From contig JANXXI010000389.1 of the NCBI GenBank assembly GCA_025350695.1, forward strand, positions 1 to 44,638: a DNA stretch of 44,638 bases, written 5' to 3'. The notes under the pieces are model-generated. The model had not been told where the DNA came from, searched no databases, and worked only from the letters and a program-made list of their open reading frames with translations. The translations under genes were made by a program, and so were the position numbers. Below, one piece after another: positions 17,708 through 25,494 of this stretch. How positions within the stretch are numbered: the first letter of the stretch is position 1; each line of letters begins with the position of its first letter. The stretch is from Acidobacteriota bacterium (GTDB lineage: Bacteria; Acidobacteriota; Terriglobia; Bryobacterales; Bryobacteraceae).

Positions 17708-20431
17708 ATGAAGAAACACGTTTTTAGCTGGGGCGCAGGTACGGCCGACGGCAATGGTTCAATGAAGGAAGTTCTAGGCGGCAAGGGCGCTGGCCTTGCC
17801 GAGATGAGTTTGGCCGGAATTCCACTGCCTCCAGGCTTCACGATTTCCACCGAAGTTTGCACGATTTACTTCGAGAATGGAAACAAAGTTCCCCAAGAAA
17901 TCGAAGATCAAATGGACGTCGCACTTCGCCTTTTGGAAGAGCGCACGGGCAAGAAACTGGGCAGCGCCACTGATCCACTTTTGCTGAGCGTTCGCAGCGG
18001 AGCGAAGTTCTCCATGCCCGGCATGATGAACACCATTCTGAATCTGGGCATGAACGACGTCACGGTTCAGGTGTTGGCTCAAAAATCCAACAATCCCCGC
18101 TTTGCCAACGATTGCTATCGCCGCTTCCTGCAAATGTTCGGCGAAGTGGCCTTGGACATCCACATGGAAAAGTTCAACCACATCTTCGACGCAATGAAGA
18201 AGAAGCGCAAGGTAAAGTTGGATACCGACCTGAACGCCGACGACTTGGCTTCGATCATCCTCGATTACAAGAAGTTGGTGAAGAAGGAAACCGGCAAGGA
18301 ATTCCCGCAGGATCCGCACGTTCAATTGAAGATGTCGCGTGATGCCGTGTTCCGTTCCTGGTGGAATCCCAAGGCTGGCTACTATCGCAAGATGGAAAAA
18401 ATTCCAGACGAAATCGGCACGGCTGCAAATGTTCAGGCGATGGTGTTCGGCAACCTCGGCGAATCGTCGGCCACAGGGGTCGGTTTCACGCGTGATCCTG
18501 CTTCCGGCGAAAAGGTGTTTTACGGCGAATTCCTGATCAACGCCCAAGGCGAAGACGTGGTCGCCGGAATCCGCACCCCTAGCCCGATTGCCGAATTGGC
18601 GAAGGCAATGCCCGCTGTCTATAAACAGCTGCGCGATATCACCAACAGCCTTGAAAAGCATTACAAAGACATGCAGGACTTCGAGTTCACCGTCGAAGAC
18701 AACACCCTGTACATGCTGCAAACCCGTAATGGAAAGCGCACCGGTCCGGCCGCTTTGCGGCTTGCCGTTGAAATGCATAAGGAAGGGTTGATCAACAAAC
18801 AGGAAGCCGTTATGCGCGTGGCTCCGGCTCAGTTGGATCAGCTGTTGCACCCTGTGTTTGACGGGCCGTCTTTGAAGACCTTGAAGAACCTGACCACCGG
18901 CATTGCTGCTTCGCCTGGAGCCGCCGTGGGCCGTTGCTACTTCTCGGCTGAAGACGTTGTGGCTGCCTCTGCTAAGTCTCCCGTCATCCTGGTCCGTAAG
19001 GAAACAACGCCGAACGACATCGCGGGCATGGATGCGGCGAAGGGTATTCTTACCGCAATCGGCGGCAAGTCTTCGCACGCCGCGGTGGTGGCCCGTGGTA
19101 TGGGTCGGCCCTGCATCGTGGGCGCGGGTGAAATCCGCATCGACGAAGCCAAGAAAGTGTTTACTTGCGCCGGCGTCACGGTTAAGGAAGGCGATTGGAT
19201 TTCGATGGACGGCACTACCGGCATTGTTTATCTGGGCCAAGCCAAGACCAACGAACCCGACCCAAGCAGTGGCGTGTTTGCTGAATTCATGAGCTGGGCC
19301 GATGAGTTCCGCGGCAAGTTTGGCGTCCGCGCCAATGCCGACATTCCGCATGATGCAAAGGTTGCGCGCAAGTTCGGCGCTGAAGGCATCGGGCTGTGCC
19401 GCACAGAGCACATGTTCTTCGCCGAAGACCGCTTGCCGCACGTTGTGGCGATGATTCTGACCGACAACGTGAAGGATCGCAAGAAGGCGTTGACGAAGTT
19501 GCTGGGCATGCAACGTTCCGATTTCGCCGGCTTGTTCAAGGCGATGGACGGCTTCCCGGTTGTGATCCGTACGCTTGATCCTCCGCTGCACGAGTTCCTT
19601 CCCAAGCGTGAGCACTTGATGGTGGACGTGGCGAAGTTGCCGCATGCCACTGCCAAGGAAAAGAAGGAAATGGCGGCCACCTACGGCTGTGCTGTGGGCG
19701 AGTTGAAGAAGAAAATGCCAGAACTGCTGGCGCGCGTCGAAGAACTCCACGAGTTCAACCCGATGCTGGGCCACCGCGGTTGCCGCCTGGGTATCACGTA
19801 TCCGGAAATCACGGAAATGCAGGCCCGGGCAATCTTCGAGGCGGTGGCGCAAGTGGCCAAGAAGGGCGTGAAGGTAATTCCCGAAGTGATGATTCCGCTG
19901 GTGGGTTCGGTGAAGGAACTGGCGCATCAGAAGGCTATCGTGAAAGCGATCGCCGAGGAAGTTCTTGGCAAGGCCGGCTTGAAAGATCAGCACTACATGA
20001 TCGGCACGATGATCGAAATTCCGCGCGCGGCAATTACGGCGGATGAGATTGCAACCGAGGCGGAATTCTTCAGCTTCGGCACCAACGATTTGACGCAGAC
20101 GACAATGGGCCTGTCCCGCGACGACTACACTAAGTTCTCGAAAGAGTATGAGAACTTGAAGATCTTCGCGGCGGATCCGTTCGGCGTGCTGGATCAAGGC
20201 GGCGTGGGCAAGCTGGTGGAGATGGCGGTGAAGTTGGGCCGCCAGACTAAGCCGGACTTGGAAGTCGGCATCTGCGGCGAGCATGGCGGGGAGCCTTCGT
20301 CGGTGGAGTTCTGCTACCGGGTTGGGATGGATTACGTGAGCTGTTCGCCGTATCGTGTGCCGATCGCACGGTTGGCGGCGGCGCAGGCGGCTCTTGTGGG
20401 CCTGAAAGGCGAAGCGAACCGCACGGCATAG
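17708..20431 (+). CDS. ppdK: Pyruvate, phosphate dikinase
   Basis: 907 residues; it interconverts pyruvate + ATP + Pi with phosphoenolpyruvate + AMP + PPi. N-terminal ATP-grasp domain (GGKGAGLAEMSLAGIPLPPG near residue 23; SVRSGAKFSMPGMMNTILNL near 97). Central swivelling His domain with catalytic His457 in GGKSSHAAVVARGMGRPC. C-terminal PEP/pyruvate barrel with GEGIGLCRTEHMFF-like residues near 560, NPMLGHRGCRLGITYPE near 685 and Cys856 in EVGICGEHGGEPSS. Members usually read GGMTSHAAV at the His domain; here Lys454 and Ser455 replace Met and the Thr that is the regulatory phosphorylation site in plants. AGGAGA lies 8 bases before the ATG. The gene follows glyS after 34 bases and ends before a terminator. 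Confidence 0.96.
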   Translation: MKKHVFSWGAGTADGNGSMKEVLGGKGAGLAEMSLAGIPLPPGFTISTEVCTIYFENGNKVPQEIEDQMDVALRLLEERTGKKLGSATDPLLLSVRSGAKFSMPGMMNTILNLGMNDVTVQVLAQKSNNPRFANDCYRRFLQMFGEVALDIHMEKFNHIFDAMKKKRKVKLDTDLNADDLASIILDYKKLVKKETGKEFPQDPHVQLKMSRDAVFRSWWNPKAGYYRKMEKIPDEIGTAANVQAMVFGNLGESSATGVGFTRDPASGEKVFYGEFLINAQGEDVVAGIRTPSPIAELAKAMPAVYKQLRDITNSLEKHYKDMQDFEFTVEDNTLYMLQTRNGKRTGPAALRLAVEMHKEGLINKQEAVMRVAPAQLDQLLHPVFDGPSLKTLKNLTTGIAASPGAAVGRCYFSAEDVVAASAKSPVILVRKETTPNDIAGMDAAKGILTAIGGKSSHAAVVARGMGRPCIVGAGEIRIDEAKKVFTCAGVTVKEGDWISMDGTTGIVYLGQAKTNEPDPSSGVFAEFMSWADEFRGKFGVRANADIPHDAKVARKFGAEGIGLCRTEHMFFAEDRLPHVVAMILTDNVKDRKKALTKLLGMQRSDFAGLFKAMDGFPVVIRTLDPPLHEFLPKREHLMVDVAKLPHATAKEKKEMAATYGCAVGELKKKMPELLARVEELHEFNPMLGHRGCRLGITYPEITEMQARAIFEAVAQVAKKGVKVIPEVMIPLVGSVKELAHQKAIVKAIAEEVLGKAGLKDQHYMIGTMIEIPRAAITADEIATEAEFFSFGTNDLTQTTMGLSRDDYTKFSKEYENLKIFAADPFGVLDQGGVGKLVEMAVKLGRQTKPDLEVGICGEHGGEPSSVEFCYRVGMDYVSCSPYRVPIARLAAAQAALVGLKGEANRTA

Positions 20432-20460
20432 TTCCGGTTCATTGGTCGAGTTGTTGGAAG

Positions 20461-20490
20461 AGCCTTCCCTTCGGGGAGGGCTTTTTCGTT
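20461..20490 (+). terminator. Rho-independent terminator after ppdK
   Basis: A 9-bp stem (AGCCTTCCC paired with GGGAGGGCT, one wobble) closes a UUCG-type tetraloop (TTCG) and is followed by TTTTCGTTTT. It starts 29 bases after the ppdK stop and closes the recO-glyQS-ppdK unit. Confidence 0.88.
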
Positions 20491-20510
20491 TTGTGTTGTC
20501 GTGCATGAGC

Positions 20511-20610
20511 ACTTCGGCGTCCTCCTTGACCGCTCTGTTTGCGAACCTAAACAAACCGCTTGGATTCCAACTTTTGGCCAATCCACTACGGTCGATTGAA
20601 GTATGGCACA
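20511..20610. repeat. Intergenic repeat A (compact copy)
   Basis: This stretch shares two exact blocks with the region after the TonB-dependent receptor: 19 bases (20554-20572 = 29027-29045) and 37 bases (20574-20610 = 29261-29297), plus a looser match to CTTCGGCGTCC.TCCTTG. Here the two blocks are 1 base apart; in the other copy they are 215 bases apart. It contains the near-palindrome TTGGATTCCAA, the palindrome TTGGCCAA and a small stem-loop (CAATC...GATTG). The 20432-20806 gap holds this repeat and the terminator. Downstream of 20620 the similarity fades and I see nothing else there. Confidence 0.75.
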
Positions 20611-20806
20611 CAGGTTTTTTGTTCTGATGGTTTGGGCCGTTCGCCGTGCGACGGCTAAGGTTTAGATTCAATGGTATTTGTATGGATCTCGGGAAAGGTC
20701 GAATCGGTTGTGATTCGAGCTTAGGTATGAGTCAATGGAGTTACATCGCCTATATTTATCTTTTTTGGTTTGACATAAAATGGGACGAATCTGCAAGGAG
20801 ACTAGC

Positions 20807-22132
20807 GTGAACTCAAATGGTTTCGCGATATACCCGTTTTTTCTTACGTGTGCAGCGATTAGTCAGTACATCGCACTGGCTGGTCCGGGCTTCAGCACTC
20901 TCCACAAGAAAACAATTCACCTTGAGGTGCGAAAGCCGGCTTTGGTCAGGCTGGCGAACACATCAGTGGCGTTTCAAGGCGCCGCTACTAATCACGAATA
21001 TCAGCCCGTGTTGGTGAGCCTTCTGACCATGCTGGGCACGGAAATCGTCAAGAATGAGAAGACACTGGTGTTGAAATCAAATATTAGAGACGCTGATTGG
21101 ACGCTCTATATGAACGTTACCGGCTATTCCGCTCCCAATCCCACCAAAGCAACGCAACACGCTGGAAACGCCACTACCGTGACCGATCATTGGACGGGAT
21201 CGTTGAACGTTGCCTACCGTGTTCTTGACCGGCAGGGAAGGGTTCACGATGCTGACAACGTCAGAGTAAGTTACGACAAAACCTCCGTGGAAGGCGCCGG
21301 TAAGGGAACCAACATGCTCACGGGCTTGAAGAACAAGATTCCCGGAATGAAAGGATCGACCGATTCTGTTCCCACCAGCACGGAGGACCTGAAGCAAATT
21401 CTGATTCGAAAAGCGGTCGAGGATATCAGCGCGAAATTGGGAAATACTAGCTTGCCGCTTCAGGTAAGAGTCGCCAACGGCGAAGATCGTCTGAATCGGG
21501 CAGCGGTGCTGATGGACCAGAAGTTGTGGGCGCGCGCGCTTCAGGAACTTGAATCGGCCGGTGCGTTTCCTGGTGCTGAGGATGAATCTTATCGGCTGTA
21601 CGACTTGGGCCTTGTTTACGAGGCTATATCGTACGAGGCCAAGGGATATAAAGATCAGCGGACAAATCTTTTTCTAGCTCAGGAAATGTACGACAAGGCG
21701 ATGGAGTCTAACCGCAAAGAGAAATATTTCGTTGAGACGGTTGCGCGGTTAAGAGACTCGATTGCCAGATACAAGACGCTTGACGATCAGCAAAAGGCGG
21801 ATGGGAAGTTGCCGCCCGCCGTTAAATCCTCTCCTTCGGTTACGCAGGTTGCTACTCCCCGCAGTGGGGGAACTGGAAAGGCAAATTCGGTGTCGGATAT
21901 CATCAAACTGCACAAAGCGGATATCCCCAAAGAGCAGATCATCGAGATCATCAAAAGCGCGCCGCTCGATTTTAATCCGGTAGATGTACAGACCGTACTG
22001 GCAATCAAAGAGGCTAATCTACCCATTGAAGTGCAGAATGAAATGCGCAAGAAAGTGGGGGCGGCTCCGATTCGTCCCGTAGCCCGGCCTGCGACCCCGC
22101 CGGCTGCTCCCAAAAAACAGACAACCAAATAG
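20807..22132 (+). CDS. Secreted protein with TPR-like region and C-terminal helical repeat domain
   Basis: About 441 residues from GTG at 20807, chosen because AAGGAG lies 6 bases upstream; the ATG at 20780 has none. A hydrophobic signal segment (IYPFFLTCAAISQYIALAG) is followed by a beta-rich region (residues about 40-200) and a helical part that resembles TPR units (NRAAVLMDQKLWARALQELE, then YRLYDLGLVYEAISYEAKGY). A linker rich in Ser/Pro/Gly leads to a C-terminal domain SVSDIIKLHKADIPKEQIIE ... FNPVDVQTVLAIKEANLPIE, a helical repeat I have seen described in many secreted acidobacterial proteins without a function. The tail is Pro/Ala/Lys-rich. It lies 20 bases before the caspase-like gene, so the two are probably one unit. 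Function unknown. Confidence 0.75.
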   Translation: MNSNGFAIYPFFLTCAAISQYIALAGPGFSTLHKKTIHLEVRKPALVRLANTSVAFQGAATNHEYQPVLVSLLTMLGTEIVKNEKTLVLKSNIRDADWTLYMNVTGYSAPNPTKATQHAGNATTVTDHWTGSLNVAYRVLDRQGRVHDADNVRVSYDKTSVEGAGKGTNMLTGLKNKIPGMKGSTDSVPTSTEDLKQILIRKAVEDISAKLGNTSLPLQVRVANGEDRLNRAAVLMDQKLWARALQELESAGAFPGAEDESYRLYDLGLVYEAISYEAKGYKDQRTNLFLAQEMYDKAMESNRKEKYFVETVARLRDSIARYKTLDDQQKADGKLPPAVKSSPSVTQVATPRSGGTGKANSVSDIIKLHKADIPKEQIIEIIKSAPLDFNPVDVQTVLAIKEANLPIEVQNEMRKKVGAAPIRPVARPATPPAAPKKQTTK

Positions 22133-22152
22133 TCACAATTCTAAAAACTTCC

Positions 22153-23295
22153 ATGACACGGCGAAAATGGTTGGCAATCGCGGCGGCGGCTTCAGTCTGT
22201 GCCCAGGACAGGGACGGGCTCAACAAGCGCGGCGCGGCGCGGGACAGGTTGACTCAAGTCTTGGAACAGTTGCCGGTGAACCCTTCAGCCAAGGCGGTAG
22301 ATTCCGCTTTGAGCGGCATCCGTGGCGCCCTTGATTTGGATATCAGCCTGGGAGATGCCTATTATTTGAGACAACTTTGTCTCAAGCGTCTGAAGAAGGA
22401 TGAGGCGCAGCAGAGTAGAGATCTGGCGGCGGCCAAACGGTACGGATCAGAAGCACTGGCGGAAGGGTTGGACCCTTTCCACTTGGCCGTGCCGAAACTC
22501 AACGCCGATCTGGGTCTTGTGGAGCAGAAGTGGGCGCTGGTAGTTGGAGCCAGCAAGTTCAATCCTGAAACTGGCGCCTCTCCTTTGCACTACGCCGACG
22601 CCGATGCCACTGCTTTTGCCGAGTTGCTGTGCGACCCGAAAGTGGGCCGCTTCCCGCCGGCACACGTTTTTCTTTTGACGAACGGCCAGGCGACTACCGC
22701 GCAAATCAAGGCGCGGCTAAACACCATTGCCCGGCGGGCGGGGAGCAGGGATGTGGTGGTGGTGTACTTTTCCACCCACGGATCTTCGCGGGCTGACGAT
22801 CATCGAGGCGTCAGTTATTTGTACACATATGATACGGATGTTTCCAGCCGTGACTCCATTTTTGGGAGTGCTCTTCCTATGGTGGACATATCCGGAATCC
22901 TTGTGAATCGTTGTCTGGCGCAAAGAACTGTCAGTATTTTTGACACCTGCCACAGTGGCGCGGCTAATCCAGGACAGTCGCTATCGGACGAGGACATGAA
23001 GCGGCTGCGTGAAGGAGCGGGGAGGTATGTGCTCAGTTCCTGTCAGGCGGATCAATTGGCATATGAGGCGGATGGTCATGGTTATTTCACTGGCGCCTTG
23101 ATTCGCAAACTTCGGGAATCGAAGGGATGCGTCCAGCTTAAAGATTTATTCCAAGTTGTGCAAGCAGAAGTTGGGGCCACCGTGCTTAGAAAGCATGGCA
23201 AGAAACAAACTCCGACAATGCTGAAAAGTGATAGCGCCGCGGAGATTGTTTTGGGCATCGCTCCTGGGCAGACGGCCGAAAAATGCAACGGCTAA
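22153..23295 (+). CDS. Caspase-like (peptidase C14) protein with an export signal
   Basis: 380 residues. The caspase/metacaspase dyad is present: His209 in VVVYFSTHGSS and Cys266 in SIFDTCHSGAA, each after a hydrophobic strand as in clan CD peptidases. The domain begins with WALVVGASKFNPETGASPLH near residue 126, where the ALLVG.......LP.A.nDA pattern of caspases is expected. It starts MTRRKWLAIAAAASVCAQD, a twin-arginine-like export signal, so the peptidase probably acts outside the cytoplasm. A helical region (residues about 25-115) lies between the signal and the domain. Metacaspases usually cut after Arg or Lys; the target is unknown. Its stop overlaps the convergent CHASE2 gene by 4 bases. 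Confidence 0.88.
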   Translation: MTRRKWLAIAAAASVCAQDRDGLNKRGAARDRLTQVLEQLPVNPSAKAVDSALSGIRGALDLDISLGDAYYLRQLCLKRLKKDEAQQSRDLAAAKRYGSEALAEGLDPFHLAVPKLNADLGLVEQKWALVVGASKFNPETGASPLHYADADATAFAELLCDPKVGRFPPAHVFLLTNGQATTAQIKARLNTIARRAGSRDVVVVYFSTHGSSRADDHRGVSYLYTYDTDVSSRDSIFGSALPMVDISGILVNRCLAQRTVSIFDTCHSGAANPGQSLSDEDMKRLREGAGRYVLSSCQADQLAYEADGHGYFTGALIRKLRESKGCVQLKDLFQVVQAEVGATVLRKHGKKQTPTMLKSDSAAEIVLGIAPGQTAEKCNG

Positions 23296-24521
23296 TTGGA
23301 ATGGTGTTCGTTCATTTTTGGGTTTTCGACATTTAGTTCAATAATCAATACAACGAGCATGCCTAGGAGGAGTCCGTTCCAACCCAACCAAAGAATGTTG
23401 AAATACATCATTCCGGCGCTTATTAAGAAGAGAACAAACGCTGCGATGGCAACGTGGATGAACTTGTCCCGAACCGTTTTTGCAGGAGATCTGATTTCAA
23501 AAAATAGCAAGATCACACCAACCAGGACGTCGAGTATGAACATTTTCCAGCGTGGCCATTCGCGGAGGAAGTCGCCGGAAAGTTCAGCTTCCACTGCCGC
23601 GGCATTGAGGGCGATGCCAGAAATCTCACCCGCTGGTCCCAGGTGTTCGTCCTTATGGTGGAATGATCCACCAATGAGGACGATTTGGTTTTCTAATACC
23701 TTGGAGATTTCCTGATCGTTGAGGGTTAACTTTTCGCCCAATCTTGTTAAAGGGTTGTCGGAATGGCTGCCTGCTTCCTTGGGAGGCTTGCAGGCATCGA
23801 GAAAACTTCGCGCCGGAATCCATCGAACGTTTTTTCTGTGCATAAGGAAGACCTGTTCGGGGCCATGGTCCAGTTCGCTCCCCACTGGCCGACGGTATTC
23901 TTCGGCCACCGCCCTAGCCCAGGTCTTCACAACCAAAGGTTCCGAAGCACCCGTGGAAAGGGCGAAGTTCCTGGGATAGCGCCGCACATGAGCATCTCCT
24001 TCCTGGGGATAAATGGGAGGGGCCCATTTCAATTCCGGGGGAGGTGCTCTTACGTTGAATCCCAGAACAAATGACGACTTGTTAAGTCGCTCGTGCCCTG
24101 ATTCATCTCCACTTTTGAAGGAATCCACCGCCCAAATCTTCGATGGCTGGTTGTCTCGCAGAGGATTGAATTTATTCAGATATAGGCCCGCGTATTTCTT
24201 TGATTCCGTTAGAAGATCAATTCCCACGACTGACGGTTTGCGGCTCGCCACTTCCTTTACGAGCTCCAGAACCCTCTCCTCGTTTAGTGGAGCAACGCCA
24301 TCGAAGCAGTTCGTATAAGAGTCTTCGTCGATGTCCACTATGATGATCCTGTTCGAGATTTCTTTTTCCGATCCGGGCGTCACCATGGAATGCAGAAAAT
24401 CAAAAGCAACTCCTTCTAAACTATCGAACCAACCCCTATACTCCAGAACCCAAGTAAGGGCTGCCGCTGCGATGATAATAGCCACGCCGCGCCAGAAATG
24501 GAAGCTCAGAAATGGATTCAT
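23292..24521 (-). CDS. CHASE2-domain membrane protein without an output domain
   Basis: 409 residues from ATG at 24521. One N-terminal membrane helix (FWRGVAIIIAAAALTWVLEY), a large extracytoplasmic CHASE2 domain, and three closely spaced C-terminal helices (MFILDVLVGVILLFFEI, FIHVAIAAFVLFLISAGMMY, WNGLLLGMLVVLIIELN). CHASE2 hallmarks: RIIIVDIDEDSY near residue 59, KPSVVGIDLL near 91, and NQIVLIGGSFHHKDEHLGPA with ISGIALNAAAVEAEL near 290-320. CHASE2 is normally the sensor of kinases, cyclases or caspase/CHAT proteins; here nothing follows the last helix, so signalling must use a partner. The frame opens further upstream but a signal-free cytosolic extension overlapping the next gene is unlikely. 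Confidence 0.87.
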   Translation of the reverse strand: MNPFLSFHFWRGVAIIIAAAALTWVLEYRGWFDSLEGVAFDFLHSMVTPGSEKEISNRIIIVDIDEDSYTNCFDGVAPLNEERVLELVKEVASRKPSVVGIDLLTESKKYAGLYLNKFNPLRDNQPSKIWAVDSFKSGDESGHERLNKSSFVLGFNVRAPPPELKWAPPIYPQEGDAHVRRYPRNFALSTGASEPLVVKTWARAVAEEYRRPVGSELDHGPEQVFLMHRKNVRWIPARSFLDACKPPKEAGSHSDNPLTRLGEKLTLNDQEISKVLENQIVLIGGSFHHKDEHLGPAGEISGIALNAAAVEAELSGDFLREWPRWKMFILDVLVGVILLFFEIRSPAKTVRDKFIHVAIAAFVLFLISAGMMYFNILWLGWNGLLLGMLVVLIIELNVENPKMNEHHSN

Positions 24522-24528
24522 CGTCCCA

Positions 24529-25359
24529 TTACCTCTTGGTGCTTTGCTGTTCAACAATTTCGGCCATGCTTGCCATGAAAGCATGGCGCGCGGCCGCAAC
24601 AGTGCTCAAAGTTGAGACTTCAGACAGCTTGTCCAGCGAGGTGACGGTCCGCGACCAATCGCCATTCAGCTTTTTGAACTCGCCTTCAGGGGCGATGACA
24701 ACCCAGGCTGGTACGGACTCCGGGTCGGCCCTGCAGTTTTCGACGGCGCCTTTTTCAAGTCGGTATCCACCTGGCGCAAGTCCAGAAGCCGGCGTGATGC
24801 CTTGAGGATCCACCGCGGAGTCCCAGTTGATGAGGAACGTCTTTGCCGCCTGTTGCTTTCCAAGATGCTGCACGATGAGGCAATAGTGTCCTTCAAGAAT
24901 ACGGCGTAAAGCCGGTCCCCAGTGAATACCGCGAGAGTCCGAAAGTAACAGCGCGTCGGTTGGACTTCCACCGGCTCGCGCGGCGGCCGTCACGTAATTC
25001 TTAGGCTCCCGCTCCTCAAATAGTGCTGAAATCCGCTTCATCGGGCCGTGGGCACTCTCCTCGGAAAGCTTTAAAACTCCATCCGCTTTGTCACCACAGA
25101 TCGAAGGCTTACAAGATCCGGTTGGACAAGAGTAGAAATGAATTCCTTCCCCTGGGCAATCAAGTACGAGGGCCGAAGCTTTGCCATTAGTGGGCTTCTT
25201 GAATGTGACGATGGCGGACGCCGGGAGTTCTCGGCCTCGGATCAACTTCTTTGAATCGGCCGTCCATCCATCATCCGCGCTTATGACCTTTGGCTGCGCT
25301 TGCAGTCCCATGGTTGTTGCAGTAGGAATCAATAAAGCGAGAACGAGGTTACGACGCAT
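24529..25359 (-). CDS. Secreted protein with a small cysteine cluster, function unknown
   Basis: 276 residues. A signal peptide (RRNLVLALLIPTATTMGLQA) precedes a mature part with four closely spaced cysteines near residues 68-88 (LDCPGEGIHFYSCPTGSCKP, then SICGD), suggesting disulfides or a metal site. Later strands include HYCLIVQHLGKQQAAKTFLI near 158. I do not recognise a family. GGAGG lies 5-9 bases before the ATG. It is 7 bases upstream of the CHASE2 start on the same strand, so the two are almost surely co-transcribed; a ligand-binding or accessory role for the CHASE2 protein is an inference from context. Confidence 0.7.
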   Translation of the reverse strand: MRRNLVLALLIPTATTMGLQAQPKVISADDGWTADSKKLIRGRELPASAIVTFKKPTNGKASALVLDCPGEGIHFYSCPTGSCKPSICGDKADGVLKLSEESAHGPMKRISALFEEREPKNYVTAAARAGGSPTDALLLSDSRGIHWGPALRRILEGHYCLIVQHLGKQQAAKTFLINWDSAVDPQGITPASGLAPGGYRLEKGAVENCRADPESVPAWVVIAPEGEFKKLNGDWSRTVTSLDKLSEVSTLSTVAAARHAFMASMAEIVEQQSTKR

Positions 25360-25494
25360 GGGAATCCTCCAGCTAGAAAATATTAGTTTAATCTAACCAC
25401 AAAAAGGGGAGGCGAGAATTCTTAGCGCGCCATGCAATCGTCCTAAACAGGGTGTAGAATTGTCCCAATACTTCGTACAGGAAGATCTATCTTT

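Noticed and set aside
17774-20671. A 965-codon open frame on the minus strand opposite ppdK
   Set aside because: It mirrors the codon bias of ppdK, is rich in His, Arg and Leu as typical antisense frames are, contains no recognisable domain and spans the terminator at 20461.
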